The notes below the pieces were generated by a model, which did no database searches, was not told where the DNA came from, and saw only the letters and a program-made list of their open reading frames with translations. A DNA stretch of 64,000 nt from Salegentibacter mishustinae (GTDB lineage: Bacteria > Bacteroidota > Bacteroidia > Flavobacteriales > Flavobacteriaceae), in the NCBI RefSeq assembly GCF_002900095.1, contig NZ_LLKN01000001.1, positions 124,001 to 188,000 on the forward strand. Direction: 5' to 3'. This document shows positions 9,045-17,202 of the stretch, piece after piece. The translations under genes and the position numbers were made by a program. Every line of letters begins with the position of its first letter. Position 1 is the stretch's first letter.

Positions 9045-9647
9045 ATGAAATTTTATGCAAGCCTATTATGCCTATTTTTAATTTTGGTTTCCTGCAAGAA
9101 CGAAGAAAACAATCAGGATAAAGAGCTTAATTTAGAAACTGAAAAAAGCATAAACAATACTATTTCTGAAGTTGAACCAAAAAGATCTAAAGCCGAAGGG
9201 ATTTCTAGCGCAAGTGATGAGAATGGCACTAAGTCAACCGATGGTAAGTCAGAAAATAATACTGAATTTTCAGAAGCAAATATTTCAGGCAATACTTATA
9301 TAAAAATTGATGAAAGCGATGCTAATTGCAATTGCTACTGTTTAGAACTTGATATGAACAAAAACACCGAGCTCTGCCTTTCGGAAGACAAAATATACAT
9401 TAACGCAAGATATGCTCAGGCTAAAGATGGTGTAAATATGTATTACGTGAGCCCATCAAACAAAAACACCGATGAAGATCTTCCGTGGAAAGAGTTTGAC
9501 ACCAATACACCTATCGCAGTTTTAAGCGCAGGCAAAAACGGGAATATGGTATTAGACTGGAAAGGTTTTTCAATAGACGGAGAGCTCGCAGTAGATTATG
9601 CCATTTATGGCAAAAAAACATTAGAAGGAACTTATAAAAAACAATAA
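9045..9647 (+). CDS. Lipoprotein of unknown function, short cysteine cluster
   Basis: 200 residues with a lipoprotein signal (lipobox LVSC, Cys17), a low-complexity linker rich in S, E, N and K (about 20-80), and a small C-terminal beta-rich domain. C95, C97 and C99 (CNCYC) plus C111 are grouped and could hold a metal or form disulfides. I do not recognise the family. msrA starts four bases after the stop, so both are likely one transcript and this protein may share a redox-stress role at the envelope (inference). Confidence 0.75.
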   Translation: MKFYASLLCLFLILVSCKNEENNQDKELNLETEKSINNTISEVEPKRSKAEGISSASDENGTKSTDGKSENNTEFSEANISGNTYIKIDESDANCNCYCLELDMNKNTELCLSEDKIYINARYAQAKDGVNMYYVSPSNKNTDEDLPWKEFDTNTPIAVLSAGKNGNMVLDWKGFSIDGELAVDYAIYGKKTLEGTYKKQ

Positions 9648-9651
9648 TTAA

Positions 9652-10314
9652 ATGAAACGATTTTTCTTACCTACGTTTATATTCTTATTAATTTCCTGCG
9701 GAAATAATGCCCAGGAAAAAACTGTAACCAAACCAGAAATTGCCAATGCAGAGCCGGTTGAAGTTCCAGCCGAGAACGGCTACGAAAAAGCTTATTTCGC
9801 CAGTGGATGCTTTTGGTGTGTAGAAGCTGTTTATGAAAGCGTAGAAGGCGTAAAAGAAGCTGTTTCAGGCTACGCCGGTGGTCACACTAAAAACCCAACC
9901 TACGAGTCTAGCAACACCGGAAGAACCGGCCACGCTGAAGCCGTAGAAGTAATCTACGATCCAGAAGTAGTAAGTTTTAAAACTTTAGTAGAAGTTTACT
10001 TTGGTTCACAAGATCCAACACAAGTAAACGGCCAGGGGCCAGATATTGGTTCACAATATAGATCTCTTATATTCTTTCAAAATAAAGAGCAAAAAGAGAT
10101 TATAAACGAAGTTAAAGCAGAAGTAGCTAAAGATTACAAAGAACCTATTGCTGCTGAAATCTTACCTTTTCAAAAATTTTGGGTAGCAGAAGATTACCAT
10201 CAGAATTACGAAAAGAACAATCCGAACAACCCTTATATTCAAAAGGTTTCTATTCCAAGACTAAATCGCTTCAAGGAAAAGTTTCCTGAAATTCTTAAAG
10301 AAGATTCGCACTAA
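9652..10314 (+). CDS. msrA: Peptide-methionine (S)-S-oxide reductase, lipoprotein form
   Basis: Repairs oxidised methionine in proteins. The catalytic motif GCFWCVEAVYESVEGV places the active cysteine at C53, and GYAGGHTKNPTYE follows as in other MsrA proteins. Unlike the cytosolic enzyme it begins with a lipoprotein signal (lipobox LISC, Cys16) and a 30-residue linker, so it should act on exported proteins. No MsrB domain is fused. It is coupled to the lipoprotein gene four bases upstream. Confidence 0.95.
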   Translation: MKRFFLPTFIFLLISCGNNAQEKTVTKPEIANAEPVEVPAENGYEKAYFASGCFWCVEAVYESVEGVKEAVSGYAGGHTKNPTYESSNTGRTGHAEAVEVIYDPEVVSFKTLVEVYFGSQDPTQVNGQGPDIGSQYRSLIFFQNKEQKEIINEVKAEVAKDYKEPIAAEILPFQKFWVAEDYHQNYEKNNPNNPYIQKVSIPRLNRFKEKFPEILKEDSH

Positions 10315-10356
10315 AAGTCTGCGAATTTTATTCTCAAAAATTTTTTATTATTAGCA

Positions 10357-10387
10357 ATATTCGGCTTTATTTAATAAGGCCGAATAT
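10357..10387 (+). terminator. Intrinsic terminator after msrA
   Basis: A 15-bp stem (ATATTCGGCTTTATT / AATAAGGCCGAATAT, one G-U pair) with a one-base centre, followed by GTATTTTTA. It separates msrA from the antiporter gene. Confidence 0.65.
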
Positions 10388-10405
10388 GTATTTTTACGGC
10401 TAAAA

Positions 10406-10438
10406 TCAAGCTAAGATTCTTCCGGTAATCTAGCTTGA
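10406..10438 (+). promoter_or_regulatory. Hairpin in the leader or promoter region of the antiporter gene
   Basis: TCAAGCTAAGATT pairs with AATCTAGCTTGA (12 bp, one bulged A), loop CTTCCGGT. A second, smaller hairpin follows (ACTCG / CGAGT, 10473-10487) shortly before the ATG at 10503. No T run follows either, so they look like leader structure or operator sites rather than terminators. Confidence 0.35.
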
Positions 10439-10502
10439 AGAATTTCGTTACAAGTAGTATAGAATTTTAAAAACTCGTTTAGCGAGTACAACAAAACCTA
10501 CC

Positions 10503-11990
10503 ATGAGCATCACTATAGAAAACATTCTTTTAATTGGCTCTCTTTTGTTGTTTATAAGCATTTTGGCGGGAAAAACTTCTTATCGTTTTGGGGTACCAAC
10601 CTTGGTGCTTTTCCTGACGGTAGGAATATTATCTGGCTCAGAAGGTATTGGAGGAATTTACTTCAACGATCCACAACTCGCTCAATTTATTGGAATTGTA
10701 GCCCTTAATTTCATCTTATTCTCCGGTGGACTCGATACCAGTTGGAAAACAATTAAACCCGTAATGTGGCAGGGGATTTCTCTTTCTATTCTCGGAGTTC
10801 TATTTACGGCGGTAAGTGTAGGTACTTTTGTATGGTTTATTACCGATTTTACTATATACGAAGGTTTATTGCTAGGTGCCATCGTATCTTCTACAGATGC
10901 CGCCGCGGTATTTTCAATTTTAAGGTCGAAAAACCTTGCGCTAAAATCTAATCTAAGGCCTACCCTGGAGTTAGAAAGTGGTAGTAACGACCCTATGGCC
11001 TATTTCCTTACCATAGCATTTTTAGGCCTGGTAGTAAATCAGGATCAGAGTATCTACAGTATTATTCCCCTGTTTTTTCAGCAAATTCTTATTGGTGCTG
11101 CACTTGGTTTTATCTTCGGTAAATTAAGTCGAATTGTAATTAATAAAATAAAACTGGATTTTGAAGGTTTATATCCTGTACTGGCCATCGCCCTAATGTT
11201 TATTGTGTTTTCTGCAACCGATGTTCTTGGCGGCAATGGATTTTTAGCGGTTTACTTAAGCGGCGTATATTTGGGTAACCACAACATTATTCATAAAAAG
11301 ACCATTATGCGAATGTTTGACGGTCTTGCCTGGCTCATGCAAATTGTACTTTTCCTTACTTTAGGATTATTGGTTTACCCGTCACATATTGTTCCGGTAA
11401 TTGGTGTGGGAATTTTCATCTCGGTTTTCCTAATTTTTGTTGCAAGACCTCTAGGTGTATTTCTAAGCCTAATTTTCTTTAAAATGAAAATGCGCCGGCG
11501 TTGGTATATTTCATGGGTTGGATTGCGAGGAGCAGTTCCTATTGTATTTGCAACCTATCCCTTACTTGCAGGAATTGAAAAAGCCGATATGATTTTCAAT
11601 ATTGTATTTTTTGTATCGCTAACTTCAGTATTAATCCAGGGAACTACTTTATCTGTTGTGGCCAGATGGCTGCACGTAGCTTTACCCATGAAGGCAAAAC
11701 AGAAATCGCCTGTAGATGCTTTTATGGCCGATGATGCTAAATCTTTTTTAAGAGAAATAAACATTCCCGAACACAACCACTCTGTAGGAAAAAGAATAGT
11801 AGATCTAAAATTCCCTAAAAAAGCAATTATCGCGATGATTTCAAGAGACGATCAATTTATTACTCCTAACGGAAATACGGTAATTGAAGCCAACGATATG
11901 CTAGTGGTGTTAACCGAAGACCAGGAAACAATGGTTGGTGTTTATGACTGCCTGAATATTCAGGCAGAAGTTCAGGAAAATTTAGACTGA
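10503..11990 (+). CDS. CPA1-family K+/H+ (or Na+/H+) antiporter with RCK_C domain
   Basis: 495 residues: about 12 membrane helices (10-390) followed by a cytosolic TrkA-C/RCK_C domain (about 405-488). The transport core has SSTDAAAVFSIL and ELESGSNDPMAYFL, typical of the NhaP2/CvrA subgroup, which exchanges K+ for H+ with regulation through the cytosolic domain. It probably controls internal K+ or pH in salt. The choice between K+ and Na+ cannot be made from sequence alone. Its 3' end overlaps the convergent kmo gene by nine bases. Confidence 0.9.
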   Translation: MSITIENILLIGSLLLFISILAGKTSYRFGVPTLVLFLTVGILSGSEGIGGIYFNDPQLAQFIGIVALNFILFSGGLDTSWKTIKPVMWQGISLSILGVLFTAVSVGTFVWFITDFTIYEGLLLGAIVSSTDAAAVFSILRSKNLALKSNLRPTLELESGSNDPMAYFLTIAFLGLVVNQDQSIYSIIPLFFQQILIGAALGFIFGKLSRIVINKIKLDFEGLYPVLAIALMFIVFSATDVLGGNGFLAVYLSGVYLGNHNIIHKKTIMRMFDGLAWLMQIVLFLTLGLLVYPSHIVPVIGVGIFISVFLIFVARPLGVFLSLIFFKMKMRRRWYISWVGLRGAVPIVFATYPLLAGIEKADMIFNIVFFVSLTSVLIQGTTLSVVARWLHVALPMKAKQKSPVDAFMADDAKSFLREINIPEHNHSVGKRIVDLKFPKKAIIAMISRDDQFITPNGNTVIEANDMLVVLTEDQETMVGVYDCLNIQAEVQENLD

Positions 11991-13343
11991 AAAAGCCGGT
12001 TTATTATTCAATAGTTTCAGGATCGTGTTCTCAACTTCCGCAGAGTCCCATTTCTTTTCAATTTCAGGAATTTCCATTACGTGATCCATAATTTTTCGCT
12101 GATAATCCCCAATAGCTAAAGCTTCAGCATAAGGTTTATCAGAAAAAGTTACTCTCGAATACAGAGGCACCCAGGTATTAGGATGTTTGCTAGAGAACCA
12201 ATTTTCAATTTTCTTCCGTAATAAAAAATCAGGGTCTGCAGTTTTGCTGCTCATCTCCACGAAATTTCGATAGCTTAATTCGGCAATAGCATCGGTATTG
12301 GGTTTTCGGGATTTTTGATATTCTTCAAAAATACGTTCCCAATCATCTCCGTGCTCCTTCATCTTCTGGCTTAAAACCAAAATATCTTCAAAACCGGCAT
12401 TCATTCCCTGCCCGTAAAATGGAACAATAGCGTGCGCTGAATCTCCTACCAAAGTCACTTTTTCCCAATAAGACCAGGGAAAACATTTAATGGTCACCAT
12501 ACTACTGGTAGGGTTTTTAAAGAAATCGCGCTTCAAGTTTTCAATCTCGTGGCTAATATCCGGAAAGTGTTTTTCGAAAAATAAATCGGCATCTTTCTCG
12601 GTTTTTATACTTTCAAAAGAGTTTTTACCTTCAAAAGGCATAAATAAAGTACAGGTAAAACTACCATCTAAATTAGGCATGGCAATAAGCATGAATTCCC
12701 CGCGAGGCCAGATGTGAAAAGAGGCATTATCCATTTTATGGCTACCATCTTCATTGGGTGCGATGTTTAACTCCTTATAGCCTACGTTTATAAAATGCTG
12801 CGAGTAATTAAACCTGCTTTGTCTTTGCATTTTATGCCGAACCCTGGAAAAAGCTCCATCGGCTCCAAAAATTAAATCAAATTGATATTCCTTCCACTCC
12901 CCTTTTTCACTTTCTCCGGAATACAATTTAGCTTCAGCCATATCTATATCCCAAACTTTTTCTTCAAACCTAAACTTAGCGCCGGCTTCTTCGGCCAGGG
13001 TAATCATTTTTCGGTTTAAAACACCACGGGAAATTGAATAAATTGCTTCTTCTTCTTTTCCGTATTTCTGATAATAAAGCGGTTTATCGTTTACGTGCAT
13101 CGCCCTTTTATCTAAAGGAAGTGCCAGCTTTTTTATTTCATCTTCAATACCTACAGCCCTTAATGATTTCCAGCCTCGATTAGACATAGCAAGGTTTATT
13201 GAACGACCGGAAAATTCAACTTTTCTAACGTCTTTTCTTCGATCAAAAACCTCTACTTCGTGCCCGGCTTTTCTAAGATATATAGCGAGTAAAGACCCAA
13301 CCAATCCTGAGCCAACAATGGCGATTTTTTTTGGTGTTTGCAT
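11982..13343 (-). CDS. kmo: Kynurenine 3-monooxygenase
   Basis: FAD-dependent aromatic hydroxylase that turns L-kynurenine into 3-hydroxykynurenine with NADPH and O2. The FAD motif GSGLVGSLLA is near residues 11-20, the second FAD motif GDSAHAIVPFYGQGMNAGFED lies about two-thirds along, and the C-terminal region matches bacterial Kmo. I start at the ATG at 13343 (453 aa) because the dinucleotide fold begins a few residues later; an in-frame ATG at 13361 adds only six residues. kynU, the next enzyme of the pathway, is at 21740-23023 on the same strand. Confidence 0.93.
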   Translation of the reverse strand: MQTPKKIAIVGSGLVGSLLAIYLRKAGHEVEVFDRRKDVRKVEFSGRSINLAMSNRGWKSLRAVGIEDEIKKLALPLDKRAMHVNDKPLYYQKYGKEEEAIYSISRGVLNRKMITLAEEAGAKFRFEEKVWDIDMAEAKLYSGESEKGEWKEYQFDLIFGADGAFSRVRHKMQRQSRFNYSQHFINVGYKELNIAPNEDGSHKMDNASFHIWPRGEFMLIAMPNLDGSFTCTLFMPFEGKNSFESIKTEKDADLFFEKHFPDISHEIENLKRDFFKNPTSSMVTIKCFPWSYWEKVTLVGDSAHAIVPFYGQGMNAGFEDILVLSQKMKEHGDDWERIFEEYQKSRKPNTDAIAELSYRNFVEMSSKTADPDFLLRKKIENWFSSKHPNTWVPLYSRVTFSDKPYAEALAIGDYQRKIMDHVMEIPEIEKKWDSAEVENTILKLLNNKPAFSV

Positions 13344-13498
13344 AAAGTGCCTACTGTGCATTTTCCTGAAATAAGTTTAATAGCTTCCAGAAAATACGAT
13401 TTAGGCTACGAAAATACTTATTTCTACTGACTTTAGGCAGCCGGGAGAGTCTTAAGCAAATTCTATTTACCATTTAATTAACAGCACTTACGCCGAGC

Positions 13499-13524
13499 TT
13501 GTTTTAAATTTAATTTTAAAACAA
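13499..13524. repeat. 10-bp inverted repeat before the OYE gene
   Basis: TTGTTTTAAA and TTTAAAACAA are perfect inverted repeats with a six-base spacer, ending seven bases before the ATG at 13532. It could be an operator overlapping the ribosome binding site, or just A/T-rich symmetry. Confidence 0.35.
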
Positions 13525-13531
13525 AGAAATT

Positions 13532-14644
13532 ATGGATCAAGATCAAGCTTTACTAAAATCGGTTAGCATTGGCGACCTGGAATTAAAAAATCGAGTAATT
13601 ATGGCGCCTATGACGCGTAACCGCGCCGATAATAAAGAAAAGGAACCCACTGATCTACACACCGAATATTATACACAACGTGCGAGCGCCGGATTAATAA
13701 TTACTGAAGGTTCACAAATTTCTAAAGCCGCCGAAGGATATATAAATACTCCGGGGATTTACACCGAAGCCCAGGTAAAAGGATGGACAAAAGTAACCCA
13801 GTCGGTTCACGAAAATGGTGGTAAAATATTCCTGCAGTTATGGCATTGCGGTAGAATTTCGCATCCTAAGTTTCACGATGGCGAAAAACCTTTAGCGCCA
13901 AGTGCGGTAAACCCAAATACCCAGGCCTACACGCAAGATGGTTTTGAAGACACCGTAGAACCCCAGGCTATGAGTATTGCCGATATTAAACAAACAGTTC
14001 TGGATTTTAAGCACGCCGCCGAAAATGCTAAAAATGCAAATTTTGACGGGGTTGAAATACATTCATCTAACGGATATCTTATACACCAGTTTTTTAATAA
14101 AAATTCGAATATTAGGACCGATGATTATGGTGGAAACATTCAAAACCGGGCACGTTTCTTTTTTGAAGTACTTGAAGCTGTAAGTGAAGTATGGCCAGAA
14201 AACAGGATTGGAGTAAGGATGAATCCTTCTTTAAATGATGCTTTTGGGATCACCGCTACCGAAGAAACAATCCCAACATTTGATTATATCATAGAAAAAT
14301 TAAATGCCTACGATCTCGCCTATTTGCATTTATCTGAACCTTTTACCGACGTAAGCAACATAGATTATCTGGAACCAAATATTGCCAAACACTACCGCCC
14401 TATCTATAAAGGAAAACTAATGATTAATGCCGGGTTTGATCAGGAATCTGGAAACAAAGTTATTAGTGAGGGGAATGCCGATATGGTTTCTTTTGCAAAA
14501 CTCTTTATTTCTAATCCAGATCTACCGGAGCGTTTTGCGAAAAATGCGCCATTGGCCGAGTGGGATGAAGATACGTTTTATACGCCTGGTCCGAAAGGTT
14601 ATACAGATTATCCAAAATATAACGCTGAAAAATCTGAAGCCTAA
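13532..14644 (+). CDS. Old Yellow Enzyme family ene-reductase (NemA-like)
   Basis: FMN-dependent TIM-barrel reductase of activated alkenes, nitro compounds or N-ethylmaleimide, using NAD(P)H. 370 residues, normal length. The substrate-binding pair H177/N180 is in the conserved segment EIHSSNGYLIHQFF, and the barrel starts with LKNRVIMAPMTRNRA. The physiological substrate is not evident. Genes of this group often answer to reactive electrophiles. The small gene at 14748 follows by 103 bases. Confidence 0.92.
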   Translation: MDQDQALLKSVSIGDLELKNRVIMAPMTRNRADNKEKEPTDLHTEYYTQRASAGLIITEGSQISKAAEGYINTPGIYTEAQVKGWTKVTQSVHENGGKIFLQLWHCGRISHPKFHDGEKPLAPSAVNPNTQAYTQDGFEDTVEPQAMSIADIKQTVLDFKHAAENAKNANFDGVEIHSSNGYLIHQFFNKNSNIRTDDYGGNIQNRARFFFEVLEAVSEVWPENRIGVRMNPSLNDAFGITATEETIPTFDYIIEKLNAYDLAYLHLSEPFTDVSNIDYLEPNIAKHYRPIYKGKLMINAGFDQESGNKVISEGNADMVSFAKLFISNPDLPERFAKNAPLAEWDEDTFYTPGPKGYTDYPKYNAEKSEA

Positions 14645-14747
14645 AATTCATAATTTTAGATTAAAAGTCCTTAAAAGCAGGTTAATTGCAGAAAACGTCT
14701 AAGCAGAAAAAAGTAAATTTAAAATTCAACCTATAAAACAGAAGATT

Positions 14748-14993
14748 ATGGATGAGTCGAAAATTGAACAGATGAGGTCTACTTTAAATAAACTGGAAGA
14801 CATTAAAAACAGCCAGGAAAGTATCATTGATAAAATTAATCATGTAATCACCGATCTATTCCAACACCCCGACAAAGAATTAGAAAAAGCAATGAATGCT
14901 GCCCATCAAAAATCTTCAGATAATGTAGATGCAGTTCGTGAAGCGATGGATGAATATGAAATGAGAATTAATAAACTGGAAAACCAGGGCTAA
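14748..14993 (+). CDS. Small helical protein of unknown function
   Basis: 81 residues, soluble, strongly charged, no signal peptide and no cysteine. It is predicted almost wholly helical (SKIEQMRSTLNKLEDIKNSQ, then NHVITDLFQH and a final EMRINKLENQ), so it is probably a coiled-coil oligomer. I do not recognise the family. A large hairpin terminator follows. Confidence 0.65.
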   Translation: MDESKIEQMRSTLNKLEDIKNSQESIIDKINHVITDLFQHPDKELEKAMNAAHQKSSDNVDAVREAMDEYEMRINKLENQG

Positions 14994-15028
14994 TCAATTT
15001 ATAAAGAAAAGCTAATCATTAAAACCTT

Positions 15029-15100
15029 AAGGTGACTAAAACTTAAATTTGTTGGTAGAAAATAATTTTCACCAGGACATTTTTAAGTTTTAGTCACCTT
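15029..15100 (+). terminator. Long hairpin terminator abutting the flavin reductase gene
   Basis: A perfect 19-bp inverted repeat (15029-15047 with 15082-15100; ends AAGGTGACT / AGTCACCTT) encloses a second stem (TGGT-A-GAAAA / TTTTC-ACCA). A T run follows at once. The ATG of the next gene is only 15 bases past the stem, so that gene's promoter must lie within or before the hairpin, or be reached by read-through. Confidence 0.7.
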
Positions 15101-15115
15101 TTTTATTTTAAGTAT

Positions 15116-15766
15116 ATGGAACACATTACTTCAGAAGAAATTACCGGAATGGAAAAACTATTTCGTTTAAACCTAATTAATAGCGTTACCGGTTATAAGT
15201 CTGCCAATTTAATTGCTACAAAATCTAAGGAAAACGGAGTAAATGTTGCCGTATTCAGTTCGGTTACCCACCTTGGAAGTGACCCGGCTTTGCTTGGTTT
15301 TATTACCCGCCCTACCAAAGAAGTACCCAGAAACACCTATAAAAATATTAAAGAAAATCAATATTTTACGGTAAATCATATTCAAAAAGATATGATTGAA
15401 AGTGCGCACCAAACCGCCGCAAAGTATGATGAAGAAATTTCTGAATTTCAAAAAACAGGGCTTGAAGAAGAATATCTGGACAATTTTTTTGCGCCTTATG
15501 TTAAGCAATCTAACGTAAAATTAGGTTGCAAATTTGTAAATGAATATTACATCAAAGAAAATGATACCGTGATGGTAATTGGTGCCATAGAACACATTTA
15601 TTTTGATGAAAGTATACAAGCGCCAGATGGTTGGTTACGACTGGATGATGCCGAAACCGTAGCTATAAATGGGCTGGATGGTTATGCGCTCCCTAATCTT
15701 TTAGACCGTTTCCATTACGCCAGGCCAGGCCAGGAAATTAAATCATTTTTCAAGAAAGATGATTAA
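15116..15766 (+). CDS. Flavin reductase-like FMN-binding protein
   Basis: 216 residues of the flavin_reduct split-barrel family: an N-terminal strand region (NLINSVTGYKSANLI), the FMN-contact segment FSSVTHLGSDPALLGFITRP, and NTYKNIKENQYFTVNHI. It should bind FMN and may reduce flavin with NAD(P)H. It is the first gene of a tight run with DUF2256, a DASH cryptochrome and an iron-sulfur photolyase (3 bases, 1-base overlap, 16-base overlap), so supplying reduced flavin to the photolyases is an attractive but unproven role. Confidence 0.85.
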   Translation: MEHITSEEITGMEKLFRLNLINSVTGYKSANLIATKSKENGVNVAVFSSVTHLGSDPALLGFITRPTKEVPRNTYKNIKENQYFTVNHIQKDMIESAHQTAAKYDEEISEFQKTGLEEEYLDNFFAPYVKQSNVKLGCKFVNEYYIKENDTVMVIGAIEHIYFDESIQAPDGWLRLDDAETVAINGLDGYALPNLLDRFHYARPGQEIKSFFKKDD

Positions 15767-15769
15767 TTG

Positions 15770-15907
15770 ATGAAAACGGTAAAGAAATCTGATTTGCCGG
15801 AAAAAATATGTCCAGTTTGTCAAAAGCCCTTTAAGTGGCGTAAGAAATGGGAGAAAAATTGGGAAGAAGTAATTTATTGTAGTGAAAAATGCAGAAGAAA
15901 TAAGTAA
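15770..15907 (+). CDS. DUF2256 zinc-knuckle peptide
   Basis: 45 residues. Two cysteine pairs, C14-x2-C17 ([15 protein letters not shown]) and C37-x3-C41 (YCSEKCRR), make a small treble-clef-like zinc site, with conserved tryptophans and basic residues between. This is the DUF2256 pattern. The ATG lies three bases after the flavin reductase stop, and its stop overlaps the next ATG (TAATG), implying translational coupling to the cryptochrome gene. Its function is unknown; small size and positive charge suggest contact with DNA, RNA or a partner enzyme. Confidence 0.88.
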   Translation: MKTVKKSDLPEKICPVCQKPFKWRKKWEKNWEEVIYCSEKCRRNK

Positions 15908-17202
15908 TGAGTACAGGATTAATTTGGTTTCAAAATAATTTACGCATAGAAGACAACCTGGCTTTAGCCGAAGCCTGCAAAGAAAATGATAAGGTTATAG
16001 CCATTTACTTTTTTGATCCCAGGCAATTTGATTTCACCGAATTCGGATTAAAAAAAACAGGAAAGTTTCGGGCTAAATTCTTAATAGAAACAGTTACGGA
16101 ACTAAAAGAAAATCTTGCCTCCTTAAATATTCCATTATTCATTTATCAGGAAAAGCCTGAAGATTACCTCCCAAAATTTCTTCAGGAATATAATATTTCC
16201 AACGTTTATCTTCAAAAAGAATGGACCAGCGAAGAGCAAAAAATAATTTCGAAAGTTAAAAGAGAAGTTTCTGAAGCTATTCAGTTTAAAGCATTTTACG
16301 ATCAATTCTTATTTCACCCTGAAGATATTCCCTACTCGAATTTTAATAAAATTCCGAAGGTATTTACAGAATTCAGAAAAAAGTGTGAAGCAAAGGTTTC
16401 TGTCAGAAAATGCTCTCCAACACCTCAGCCGCTAAACACCGAAAATTTTGATCTAAAAAACAATACTAAAATTCCTAACCTAAAAGATTTAGGATTTGAA
16501 GAATTTGCTCAGGATTCAAGAACCGCTTTTCCCTTTAAAGGTGGAGAAAATCAGGCGAAGAAGAGAGTTCAACAATATTTTTGGGAAACAAGAAATCTCG
16601 CAAAATATAAACAAACCCGAAACGGTTTAATTGGTGAAGCTTACAGCTCTAAACTTTCGGCCTGGCTTGCTAATGGTAGTATTTCGGCAAAACAGGTGTA
16701 TTGGGAAGTTAAAAAATTTGAAAAGGAGATCACCAAAAATCAGGATACCTATTGGTTGATTTTCGAACTTATATGGCGCGATTATTTTAAATTTATTTCC
16801 CTAAAACACGGCAATAAAATCTTTAAAATTAGCGGCATCCTAGAAAAAGAACTGGATTGGAATAAAGATGAAAAGGCCAGAGAGAATTGGATAAATGGAG
16901 AAACCAAAGAGCCTTTTGTAAATGCGAATATGAAAGAACTAGCCGCCACAGGATTTATGAGCAATCGTGGTAGGCAAAATGTTGCCAGCTACTGGGCAAA
17001 AGAATTAAAACAGGATTGGCGGGTTGGCGCAGCTTATTTTGAAAGTTTGCTTATAGATTATGATGTACACAGTAATTGGGGAAACTGGATGTACAATAGC
17101 GGTGTTGGTAATGACCCAAGGGATAGAAAATTTAATATAAAACGCCAGGCCGAACATTATGATCCCGATCAAAAATTTCAAAACTTATGGCTGAAAGAGT
17201 AA
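15907..17202 (+). CDS. DASH-type cryptochrome/photolyase
   Basis: 431 residues: N-terminal antenna-binding alpha/beta domain (1-130; starts GLIWFQNNLRIEDN) and C-terminal FAD-binding helical domain with TRNGLIGEAYSSKLSAWLANG, MSNRGRQNVASYW and DYDVHSNWGNWMYNSGVGND, diagnostic of the DASH class. DASH proteins repair cyclobutane dimers mainly in single-stranded DNA and may also signal light. The start codon overlaps the DUF2256 stop. The gene overlaps the next photolyase by 16 bases. Confidence 0.95.
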   Translation: MSTGLIWFQNNLRIEDNLALAEACKENDKVIAIYFFDPRQFDFTEFGLKKTGKFRAKFLIETVTELKENLASLNIPLFIYQEKPEDYLPKFLQEYNISNVYLQKEWTSEEQKIISKVKREVSEAIQFKAFYDQFLFHPEDIPYSNFNKIPKVFTEFRKKCEAKVSVRKCSPTPQPLNTENFDLKNNTKIPNLKDLGFEEFAQDSRTAFPFKGGENQAKKRVQQYFWETRNLAKYKQTRNGLIGEAYSSKLSAWLANGSISAKQVYWEVKKFEKEITKNQDTYWLIFELIWRDYFKFISLKHGNKIFKISGILEKELDWNKDEKARENWINGETKEPFVNANMKELAATGFMSNRGRQNVASYWAKELKQDWRVGAAYFESLLIDYDVHSNWGNWMYNSGVGNDPRDRKFNIKRQAEHYDPDQKFQNLWLKE

